Assembly: GCA_039989855.1 (NCBI GenBank)
Contig: JBDXGZ010000007.1
Span: forward strand, 1 to 7,968
Direction of reading: 5' to 3'
From: CALFVT01 sp039989855
GTDB lineage: Bacteria > Pseudomonadota > Alphaproteobacteria > Caulobacterales > Maricaulaceae
Length of the DNA stretch: 7,968 nucleotides
Shown: positions 1 through 7,700 of the stretch, piece after piece
How the letters are laid out: every line of letters begins with the position of its first letter
Numbering within the stretch: the stretch's first letter is position 1
The notes under the pieces: generated by a model
Databases searched by the model: none
What the model was told of the DNA's origin: nothing
What the model saw: the letters and a program-made list of their open reading frames with translations, nothing else
Position numbers and translations under genes: made by a program

Positions 1-1
1 C

Positions 2-2659
2 GAACATCGAAATTCTTTTTCATGTGTCAACATTGGACGACATTACATGTATGACGCAGAGACACTTAGTGCTGAGAAAGCGCAAGAATACCTGAGAAAA
101 ACTTGCGACCCTTCATCCGGTGGAGGTTTAAACAAACAGGAGGCTTTGAGTTCGGTAGACCGCGGTTGTTATCTTCTAGGTTTAATACATTCAAATGGCG
201 CTCTCTTAACCCCAGATTTTATAAAGGCTAATACTTATTTTGCTGCGTCATGTTGGAATTTCGAAAGTGGTCAAGGGTGTCTAGAGCTTGGTTTGAACTT
301 ATTGTTGGGAAGGGGGGTGAAAAAAGACAACAACCTCGCCCTAACTGTATTCAATGTAGGATGCGATGGTTTTACAATTGATAATTGTGCCCATAAAGCC
401 AACCTACTATTTTATCACGATGATGATGTAGAAAATGATATCCAAGAAGCTATAAAATTAGCGCGTAATGCCTGCGATTTGAAGAGTGGGCTTGGTTGTA
501 AGATTGTCGCACATGCAACCATGATGGGCGATGGTTTGCCGAAAGATGTGTCAAAGGGTTTAGATTTAGCGCTTCAGTCTTGTGAGGCAGGCCATTATGA
601 ATCCTGTTATCTTTTAGGGTCTTTGTTCACGATAGGAAATATTTTTCCTAGGGATTTGAAGGATGGTGCTGACTACTTTGACTTTGGTTGTGATTTAGGC
701 GATTTTAATTCCTGTAATAGTCTGGGCCTTGCTTTCGAACATGGGCGCGGGCGGCCTAAAGATCGCAATAAAGCGATTGAGATATATGATAAAAGTTGCA
801 GTCTCTCCAATGCTAGAGCGTGCGTTTTCGCCAGCATTATTATACAGGGTTCAGGAATCCGAACAGAAAATTTCCACTCTAAGCTTCACTACTTAAAAAG
901 GAGTTGTGACTTTCGAGATATGGTGGGTTGCGCCGAGCTAGGTGAATATTTAGTTTCCTCAGGCGAAAGCTTACAGATTCAAGAAGGAAAAGAGCTTCTA
1001 GAATATTGGTGCAGTAAAGAGAAAGGAGAAGCTTGTTACGTCTTTGGACGGCAGCATTTGATTGGTGAGGGTCTGGAAAAGGATATTATCCAGGGTGTTG
1101 CCCTTTATAAAAAGGCCTGTAACCTTGATACGGGTCTAGCCTGTAGAAATTTAGGAAATACTTTTGCAAATGGTCAAGAAATAAAAAGAAATGACGATAT
1201 TGTAGCGGATATGGCAAAGGCCAATGTTTATTACAAACGCGGTTGCGATTTAGATGATAATGTGTCGTGTAATTCATTAGGTATTTCGTATTTAGAGGGC
1301 CGAGGAACTGAAAAAGACGTACCAAAAGCCATGTCGCTGTACGAGAAAGCCTGTAAACTGTGGGATTATAATGCCTGCAATAACCTTGGTAATACCTACA
1401 ATAATGGTCAAAAAGTAGAAAATAATGATAATATAGTCAAAGATGCATCTAAAGCGGCAACCTACTATGAGCTTGGCTGTGATGTTGAAAATGGTGAGTC
1501 CTGCAATTCCTTGGGGGTTGCCTATTTGACAGGGAAGGGTGTCGAAAAAAATGTACAAAGAGCTCTCTTATTTTATGAGAAATCCTGCGATCTTAAAAAT
1601 TACTATGCATGTAACAATTTAGGAAATATATACAATAATGGCCGAGAAGTTGATGGTGGTACGAATATCCTTTCGGACAAGCTGAAAGCTTTTTCTTTTT
1701 ATGAGCGTGGTTGTGAGATTAAAAACAGCAATTCTTGTCGTTCACTTGGTAGGGCATATTTGAATGGCGATGGCGTCGACAAAAAGATTCCAGAAGCTAT
1801 CAGGATGTATACTAAGGCTTGTGACCTTGAATCTAGTCTCGCCTGCTATAATTTAGCTGATCTTTACCAGAATGGTATTAAAGGGGAAAGTGTTGAAAGC
1901 TTCGTTCTAGACAAGTCCAAAGCTTTCGATTTTTATATTAAGGGGTGTGATTTAAAGTATACGAATGCTTGTGATGCTGCAGGTTACATGGCTTTCTCTG
2001 GTGAGGGCATGAAGCTGGATAAAAATAAGGCTATTGAAATATATAAGAAAGCATGTGGCTTAGGGTCTCTAAGAGGATGCTACAACCAAGCCGCTGTCTT
2101 GGACGACCTTCCGAATGCGAAAGAGAAAGCTGAGGAATTTTTATCGTTATATGAAAGAACCTGTGATGAAGGCTATGCGCTCGGCTGTAGTGGCTTGGCA
2201 AGCCTATACTTTAGAGGAGAGTTTATAAAAAAAGACCTTGTTAAGGCTATGGAACTCTATGAAATGGCTTGTGAATTAGGAAACGAAATTGGGTGTAGTT
2301 CCTATCGGTTTCGTTACTGGATGGGAGATGCAGTTAAAGAAGATAAAGATAGAGCTTTTCAACATGCTAAAACAAAATGTGAAAAAGAAGATATGTTGGC
2401 ATGCGTCGACGCTGGGTATTTTCTTGACAAAGGTTGGGAAACTCAAGAACCAGATTATGAGCGGGCTTATCAGTTTTATTTAAAAGCCTGTGATAAGGCA
2501 TCATCAAAAGGGTGTCATAATTTAGGGTTACTTTATAAATCTGGAGATGGCGTTGTTAAAAACGTAACAGAGGCTAGATTATATTTTACGAAGGCTTGTG
2601 ATCTTAACAACAAAAAATCTTGTGCTCAACTTGACGAGTTATCTGAGGCAGAGCCTTAA
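2..2659 (+). CDS. Sel1-like repeat protein with paired cysteines (Hcp-like), 5'-partial
   Basis: This is a long alpha-helical solenoid of Sel1-like repeats, a TPR relative that normally acts as a protein-protein scaffold; no enzymatic domain is visible. Repeats follow the pattern A-x-x-Y-Y-x-K-A-C-D-L ... C-x-N-L-G-x-x-Y-x-x-G. I count 22 closely spaced cysteine pairs, 21 as C-x7-C and one as C-x8-C (tgt near 250 to tgt near 278). This is the pattern known for Helicobacter Hcp proteins, where the cysteines bridge the two helices of a repeat. The ATG at 47 is unlikely to be the start. The frame is open to the left edge, and codons 2-46 read as the end of another repeat (SCVNIGRHY). The gene therefore begins upstream, and any signal peptide would lie outside the window. 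Repeats in the middle form 78-residue supermodules. The gene stops with TAA at 2657-2659; there is no clear terminator after it. The family call is firm, but the partner, cellular location and role are unknown. Confidence 0.9.
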   Translation, partial: EHRNSFSCVNIGRHYMYDAETLSAEKAQEYLRKTCDPSSGGGLNKQEALSSVDRGCYLLGLIHSNGALLTPDFIKANTYFAASCWNFESGQGCLELGLNLLLGRGVKKDNNLALTVFNVGCDGFTIDNCAHKANLLFYHDDDVENDIQEAIKLARNACDLKSGLGCKIVAHATMMGDGLPKDVSKGLDLALQSCEAGHYESCYLLGSLFTIGNIFPRDLKDGADYFDFGCDLGDFNSCNSLGLAFEHGRGRPKDRNKAIEIYDKSCSLSNARACVFASIIIQGSGIRTENFHSKLHYLKRSCDFRDMVGCAELGEYLVSSGESLQIQEGKELLEYWCSKEKGEACYVFGRQHLIGEGLEKDIIQGVALYKKACNLDTGLACRNLGNTFANGQEIKRNDDIVADMAKANVYYKRGCDLDDNVSCNSLGISYLEGRGTEKDVPKAMSLYEKACKLWDYNACNNLGNTYNNGQKVENNDNIVKDASKAATYYELGCDVENGESCNSLGVAYLTGKGVEKNVQRALLFYEKSCDLKNYYACNNLGNIYNNGREVDGGTNILSDKLKAFSFYERGCEIKNSNSCRSLGRAYLNGDGVDKKIPEAIRMYTKACDLESSLACYNLADLYQNGIKGESVESFVLDKSKAFDFYIKGCDLKYTNACDAAGYMAFSGEGMKLDKNKAIEIYKKACGLGSLRGCYNQAAVLDDLPNAKEKAEEFLSLYERTCDEGYALGCSGLASLYFRGEFIKKDLVKAMELYEMACELGNEIGCSSYRFRYWMGDAVKEDKDRAFQHAKTKCEKEDMLACVDAGYFLDKGWETQEPDYERAYQFYLKACDKASSKGCHNLGLLYKSGDGVVKNVTEARLYFTKACDLNNKKSCAQLDELSEAEP
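1007..1942 (+). repeat. Four tandem 234-bp (78-codon) supermodules inside the Sel1-like gene
   Basis: Four consecutive units start at 1007, 1241, 1475 and 1709, each exactly 234 bp and in frame. Each encodes one standard 36-residue Sel1 repeat followed by a 42-residue variant with a longer inter-helix loop (for example QKVENNDNIVKDASKA). Units 2 and 3 share about 42 of 78 residues by my count, including NSLG, ACNNLG and YNNG blocks. The exact period without indels points to duplication of a two-repeat block. Outside this stretch the repeats are more divergent and less regular. Confidence 0.85.
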
Positions 2660-2903
2660 TATAATAATTAGACCGCCTAATTTGCCTATACTTCTTAAAT
2701 TTCAGCAAACGTGTTTACGGGTCGTTGTCGACATTAATCGAGCGTCCTAAACTCGCAGCCCAATTAAGGCCGCTCGTGAGAGGCTAAACTGGTCAACGAA
2801 GACGTTCGAAACGCTCCATAAACAAATTGACCCCGTTGCGCCACAAGTTACGTTTTTGTTGGGGTGAAACGATTTTGCCCTCCCGAATTAACGGGAGGCT
2901 TAA
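2660..2903 (+). other. Intergenic region without a recognisable gene
   Basis: This 244-bp gap separates the AT-rich Sel1 gene from the recombinase-side genes. I find no credible ORF. It holds several small inverted repeats: AATTAG/CTAATT around a 5-nt loop at 2666-2682, CGAGCG/CGCTCG with a loop of roughly 26 nt (about 2738-2775), and a 7-bp hairpin at 2879-2898 over the next gene's ribosome binding site. A TTGACC hexamer at 2827-2832 could be a -35 element, but its -10 partner is poor. The region is a reasonable place to look for the promoter of the 2904 gene or for a recombinase crossover site, but nothing in it is diagnostic of either. Confidence 0.4.
2879..2898 (+). promoter_or_regulatory. 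Hairpin containing the Shine-Dalgarno site of the TTG-start gene
   Basis: CCTCCCG (2879-2885) and CGGGAGG (2892-2898) are perfect reverse complements around a 6-nt AATTAA loop. The right arm contains GGAGG (2894-2898), 5 nt before the TTG start at 2904. In RNA the stem would pair the whole Shine-Dalgarno sequence. That would suit control of translation by structure, or coincidence with an operator-like palindrome in DNA. The pairing is seen directly; the regulatory role is inferred. Confidence 0.5.
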
Positions 2904-3992
2904 TTGCTCGAAAACATCTGGACTGAATATCTCAAAGAACAATTAGCGGATAGGCTTAGGGGTTACATTCCGCCTGATAAAAATTATCAATCATTACCTG
3001 ACCGATGGATTGCTATGAGTCTGTTGCAAAAGGCGATACGGCGGGGTGACAAACAGCAAGCGCTTCGGGCTGGACGCTATTTACTCAACGCCGATTATAG
3101 AATGCTATGGCGGCGATTAGTTGTGATCGCATGGGAAGATATCAGCTTTGGTGATTTTGATTTGTGCGGAATGGTCACAGCCGCATCTGGCTCTAAACGG
3201 TGGAGAGCCAAATTTGGCGGTGAATGGCGGGTGGCATCCTATCTTATATCCGCCCTGTGTAAGGCTCAGAAAAACCGTATCACTGACGACATTCTGGTTA
3301 TCGCTGAACATGATTTTTCATTAGTTAATATAAGAGACCGCCTAGGCACCGCTGAAACATCTAAATTACGATCCATAGCTTTCGGGTCTGGTGAGGAATT
3401 AAGCCACCGCGTTATTGCCTCATGGTATTTGCTAGGAACGGACAAATATGGGTCTGACTTTCTTTACAGACGCAAAGGTGATGTTGATCGGTTTTTCTCG
3501 TCTTTTGAGCCACCGCATTGCCGTGAGCATGTCACATCAATTTGTAGAATAGCTCTCTCACGTTCAGGAACAATCTTACCCGCGGTGGCGGCTTTGTTAT
3601 GGGAACATTGGTTAAATGTCCAAACGCCACCCAAAGGGGTCATGGATCAGTTAGGGCCAGTAGAAACAATTGGCGGAATTCCACGCTATGCCTTTGACGG
3701 AAATACCCGTGCTGGGCGGCGCTATCTTTATGGGTTGAGTGAACAAACACCGGACCTAAAAGCCTATTTATATGATGTAAGTTTTGCTGACCGAAAGGCT
3801 TTGCTCCGAAAACTCTATTTTAGAACCCACTCTTCCTTATGTGCTAATCGTCAGCTTTGGTCAGTGTCTGATGACATCAGAGATAAGGCAAACCAAATTG
3901 GGTTTGGCTTATCAGCTCAAACCATCAACGAAGGAAAGCGCATTTTAAGCGCCGCGCTGCTCTCGCATCCTATGACGGAGGCACACCTGTGA
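2904..3992 (+). CDS. Protein with RarA/MgsA C-terminal-like helical region, no ATPase domain
   Basis: This 362-residue protein is probably cytoplasmic: no signal peptide or membrane segment is seen. Residues about 38-84 (LLQKAIRRGDKQQAL ... LWRRLVVIAWEDISFGD) resemble the segment after the AAA+ core in RarA/MgsA ATPases (FxKSIRGSxPDAALYW ... ARRLxxxASEDIGxADP), part of the clamp-loader-like oligomerisation domain. No Walker A or B motif is present, so it cannot act as an ATPase alone. The remainder (for example PRYAFDGNTRAGRRYLYGL near 255-275) is not recognised. The TTG start is chosen because a TAA stop sits directly before it in frame, GGAGG lies 5 nt upstream, and the next ATG (3015, residue 38) has no Shine-Dalgarno and would cut into the conserved region. 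It ends 58 bp before the recombinase and may be co-transcribed with it. A role in DNA replication or repair, or as a helper of mobile DNA, is a guess. Confidence 0.75.
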   Translation: MLENIWTEYLKEQLADRLRGYIPPDKNYQSLPDRWIAMSLLQKAIRRGDKQQALRAGRYLLNADYRMLWRRLVVIAWEDISFGDFDLCGMVTAASGSKRWRAKFGGEWRVASYLISALCKAQKNRITDDILVIAEHDFSLVNIRDRLGTAETSKLRSIAFGSGEELSHRVIASWYLLGTDKYGSDFLYRRKGDVDRFFSSFEPPHCREHVTSICRIALSRSGTILPAVAALLWEHWLNVQTPPKGVMDQLGPVETIGGIPRYAFDGNTRAGRRYLYGLSEQTPDLKAYLYDVSFADRKALLRKLYFRTHSSLCANRQLWSVSDDIRDKANQIGFGLSAQTINEGKRILSAALLSHPMTEAHL

Positions 3993-4039
3993 GAGCGTGC
4001 GTAACACATAAACCAACCTTTACATGTTACATGGGCTTT

Positions 4040-4046
4040 GGAGAGG
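4040..4046 (+). promoter_or_regulatory. Ribosome binding site deciding the recombinase start
   Basis: GGAGAGG lies 4 nt (7 nt if counted from GGAG) before the ATG at 4051. The upstream in-frame ATG at 4024 has no comparable purine-rich site. Starting at 4051 also puts the catalytic serine at residue 15, close to its usual position of about 10 in this family. Confidence 0.65.
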
Positions 4047-4050
4047 CCGA

Positions 4051-4707
4051 ATGAAGCCCGAGGAAGCCCCGCCAGCGGCTTACCTGCGAGTAAGCACACA
4101 AAGACAAGGCCAAAGCGGTCTAGGACTTGAAGCGCAACGTAAAGCGATTGAGCATTTACTAGACGGCCAAGCCTATGAAGAGTTCATCGAGGTCGAGAGT
4201 GGTAAGAAGACCAAACGCCCAAAGCTTGATGCCGCCATCGCCTATTGCAAGAAGCATAAGACTAAACTGGTGATCGCCAAATTAGACCGCCTCGCCCGAA
4301 ACGTGCATTTCATATCTGGCCTTATGGAAAGCGGCGTAGACTTTGTCGCAGCGGATATGCCCAACGCAGACCGTTTCATGCTCCATGTTTACGCCGCTAT
4401 GGCTGAGGAAGAGGGGAGGCGCATTAGTGAGAGGACGAAGGCGGCTCTTGCAGCGGCGAAGGAACGTGGGGTTGAGTTGGGTAAGAACGGGAAGGTGTTG
4501 GCTAAACAAAATCGGCAAAAAGCGGAAGAGTTTTCTCGGTCCATTTTAAGTCAATTCCCACAACTAGGTCTGACACCTGAAATGAAAATTGGAGAGATTG
4601 CGCAAGTTTTGAATGACAATAGCATTACAACTCGAAACGGAGGGGTTTGGTATAAAAGTAGTGTTTCGAGGATGTTGAAGCGTGCCTGCCTCAGTAAATA
4701 CTTTTAA
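4051..4707 (+). CDS. Serine recombinase (resolvase/invertase family)
   Basis: This 218-residue site-specific recombinase would cut and rejoin DNA at paired sites through a 5'-phosphoserine link. The resolvase domain spans about residues 8-140. It has the nucleophile Ser15 in AYLRVSTQRQ, the GLGLEAQR motif, the active-site block KLDRLARN (Asp79, Arg80, Arg83), and the long dimer helix beginning MAEEEGRRISERTKAALAAA. Residues about 180-211 (IGEIAQVLNDNSITT ... VSRMLKR) form a helix-turn-helix DNA-binding domain. All catalytic residues seem intact, so the enzyme is probably active. The size fits small resolvases/invertases rather than large serine integrases. A longer form from ATG 4024 (227 aa) is possible but less likely. 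The gene lies 58 bp after the RarA-C-like gene and 69 bp before the large nuclease gene. I found no clear paired crossover site in the flanks. It may mobilise or invert part of this region. Confidence 0.93.
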   Translation: MKPEEAPPAAYLRVSTQRQGQSGLGLEAQRKAIEHLLDGQAYEEFIEVESGKKTKRPKLDAAIAYCKKHKTKLVIAKLDRLARNVHFISGLMESGVDFVAADMPNADRFMLHVYAAMAEEEGRRISERTKAALAAAKERGVELGKNGKVLAKQNRQKAEEFSRSILSQFPQLGLTPEMKIGEIAQVLNDNSITTRNGGVWYKSSVSRMLKRACLSKYF

Positions 4708-4776
4708 CATGGTGAGCATTTCTCATGGATTGGTAAATAATGGTAATTTAGTGCCGAATCGTGCAACCTTAGGAAC
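4708..4776 (+). promoter_or_regulatory. Leader of the nuclease-TPR gene with 10-bp-period TGGTAA repeats
   Basis: TGGTAA occurs at 4731-4736 and again at 4741-4746, exactly one helical turn apart, with 8 of 10 bases matching between the two 10-bp units. This could be two half-sites for a DNA-binding protein on one face of the helix. A good sigma70 promoter is not evident. The Shine-Dalgarno match for the 4777 start is weak (AGGA at 4771-4774, only 2 nt from the ATG). Confidence 0.25.
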
Positions 4777-7700
4777 ATGATATCTAGCACTGCAATTTCG
4801 GCCAAACATATTCAACCACCAGTCAATGATCAGGACTTCGAGATTACATTGATTGATGTTGCAAACATTTTTTTCAATAGCACAACATTTGAAAGATATG
4901 GAAAAAAGGGTTCAACTCAGCATGGAATAGACGTTCGCGGTAGGCCAAAAGACGATACTCGAAAATTATATGTTATTCAAGGAAAGTGTCGTGAACCCGG
5001 CAAGGAAGAAAAGCCAGAGGATGTTGAGTCACATGTAACGCAGGCGTTGAAGAAGTTTACATTTCAACGTTTTATCTATGCTACTACTGCGGGCAAGAAA
5101 ACAGCCTTGCAAGATGCGGCTGATGCCCTGCAAGAGCAATTAAATAAAGATATGGGCGATGATGCTCCTCTTATCCAGATATGGGATTGGGATAGTCTAA
5201 CCGATATGGGGCGCAATAACCCCGATATACTTCGTGCGCTGGATAAACAATACGCTGCAACTCTGGGGGCGCTAGAGTATTTACGAGTTGAGAAACCTGA
5301 GCTTCTAGAAGAATATAAGAAAGGTGTTTTAGACGGTTTTTTGCCTGCTAGGCGACAAAACACGCTAATTGAGATTCGTACAATAGACTCATATGATAAT
5401 GCAGAAGACCATTCAGATGAGATCGGGATTATCTCAAAACTAATTCTGACGGACCCAAAAGAAGCACTCAAAGGCTTCCAAGCTTTACTCGTGACTAAAA
5501 CAGAATTCAATGCGACGAATTTAGCTCGAATTCATGGCGGTATCGGAAATTGTTATTTCCTTTTGGAAGATAGGGAGCCAGCATTTGAACATTACGAAAC
5601 CGCATATAATCACAAACCAGACCGCTCTCCGACGATTGCAAATTACGCACTTAAGTTAGGATTTGAAGGTCAACTAGATAAGCTTGCAAGGTTTGCAAAA
5701 ACTGAATTGAGCAAAGACCCTCAGAACGCTACTCTTGCAGCGCGCGCTCTATTCTTTCTTCAAGATGAAACAATAATACCTGATAGCATTGTAAAAGACG
5801 CGCATGTTTGGTTGGCACGGCTTGAGTCTCAGAGAAAGTCAGGCGCTAATGTTGATTTAATATTGAATTCTAGGGAGGCATTGAGAGCGCACCCTAATGA
5901 TTTTAGCTTACGACAGTTTTTAGCAGATACGCTTTTAGAGAAAGTTCTGGTTGAAAAAGGGGCTTATGGATTCACGCCATTTAGCGATGGGGCAGCCTCT
6001 TATTTGGAGGAAGCAAAAGGCCTTTACAGTGATCTTTGGAGAGAATTAACAGAAACGCAGAACTATCAGCAACTGACTGATCCTGCACTGCCAACAAATT
6101 ACATGCAAGCCTTGAGGGTATCTGGAGAATTTGAGCAAGCTATAGAAGTGGGCCGGAATGCTTTGCCGTCAACGGCGGATCACTCTGCTGTAGCCTTAGA
6201 GTTTGCTATAAACCTAATGGAAAGAGGTTCTTCTGAAGAGCTTGCAGGAGTAATTGATAAGCTTCCTCAAGATCATCTAGATGCTGACAAAGTTCGCTTG
6301 CAACATGCAATGAATATCGGCGATTGGCAACTGGTAGATAACCTGTGCGAAAAACGTATAAAGACAAGTAATGAGACAGATAGGGACTTAGGGTTATTAC
6401 TCGGAATCCGTTCCCTTGCTATAATTGAGCAATTACCCGAAGAAAAGCGTGGAGAAGAAGTCCATAAACTAATAGAGACTGAATCTGAAGAATGTCGGGA
6501 ATGGACAATTCGCATTCAACTAGCCCGTAAGTATTTAGGGGTTGATGCTGCTCATAGTTGTCTCGAGTTGGTAAAGAAATATACTTCTGAAACCTCTAAA
6601 GTTGAAGATATTTTGAGTGTCGCTCGTGAGGCATATGTTTTGGGGGACGTAGATACAGTATTTAGCCTTTTGCAGAACAAGATCGATTATAGCCGACCGT
6701 CTGAAGCCCTAAACAACCTTCTTAAAATCGCCGCAGAAGAAAACCCTGTTCGCCAACGTTCAGTTGATATCTACAATAAGCTTAGCCCCAAATTATTGAA
6801 CGACCCTTTTTACAAAGAGCTAGCAGCGATTGCGGCATTTAATCGCCGAGATTTCGCTCTTGCAAAACAGTATTTCGAAGAACTTCTGTCGAAACATGCC
6901 AGCTTGAAGTTTTGGTTAAGCCTCTACAGGTCTTTAATGCGGATTGGCAATAATGATGACCTAAACGCTCTATTGCTTCGACCCGATTTAATGTCCTTAG
7001 AGCATTCTCCTAGAGACTCTATGGAACTAGCTACAATCTTGAAACATCATGGGGAGTTTGACGCTGCTATCGAAACAGCATTTCGAGCAATAAGCAAGCC
7101 AGAGGGTCAAAATTCAGCAACTGTATCTGGAAGCTATGTTGGCTTTATCTTCACGATGGAAGAACAGCCAGAAGTTAGTCGCAAGGTTCATAAAGGCCAG
7201 TATGTTCGAATTCGTAAGATCGATGGAGAGGAAGTTGTTGAAGGCGTCATCGGGGGTAAAGTGCATCAGCCTTGGGGGCAAATATTACAAGAAACTGATC
7301 AGAGAATATCCCCGTTTATCGGCAAAAGTCTCGGTGATAAGGCAAATATCAAAACGAAGTTAAGAGACGAAAGTCACTGGGTTATAGAAGACGTCTGGCC
7401 AGAATATATTCGAGCAGCGCAATACCTTTCAAGCGAGCACACCGATAAGTTTGGCGAGGCGGCAATCGTTTACAAAATTGTAACAGATGGAGATAATGTC
7501 GAACCATTGCTTGAAATGGTGAGAGAGCGGGGACAATACGTAGACAACGTATGTCGAACAGTGGTCGAGAAAGGATTGCCTCTAACATTTATGGGGGGAG
7601 ATGACGACATCGGAGGATTGGGTTTAGCTTATGCTTTGAGGCAGCGTGGATATAATATAGCCACAAGCTTAGGGACGAAAGAGGCCCAAGCTAGGGCCGA

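Noticed and set aside
1086..1558. Minus-strand ORFs of 79 and 88 codons
   Set aside because: They are antisense to the repeat region of the Sel1 gene, and their length is explained by the codon periodicity of the repeats.
1007..1942. Tandem 234-bp repeats as a CRISPR array or satellite
   Set aside because: The units are in-frame coding repeats with conserved protein motifs and no short identical repeat-spacer pattern.
47..2659. ATG 47 as the true start of an 870-aa Sel1 protein
   Set aside because: The in-frame codons 2-46 are clearly repeat sequence and the frame is open to the edge, so the ATG lies inside a repeat and has no Shine-Dalgarno site.
2666..2682. AATTAG/CTAATT inverted repeat as a terminator for the Sel1 gene
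   Set aside because: The stem is only 6 bp and AT-rich and no T-run follows it.
2827..2855. TTGACC with TACGTT or ACGTTT as a promoter for the 2904 gene
   Set aside because: The -35 matches 5 of 6 consensus positions but the -10 is poor at spacers of 16-17 bp; not enough to call.
2666..4292. 13-bp direct repeat AATTAGACCGCCT at 2666-2678 and 4280-4292 as attachment sites
   Set aside because: The second copy lies in the recombinase KLDRL codons. A 13-bp match in a window this size is expected by chance about half the time, and no further identity flanks either copy.
5076..5510. Minus-strand 144-codon ORF
   Set aside because: It is antisense to the nuclease domain and TPR part of the large gene, is Ser/Arg-rich low-complexity sequence and has no family resemblance.
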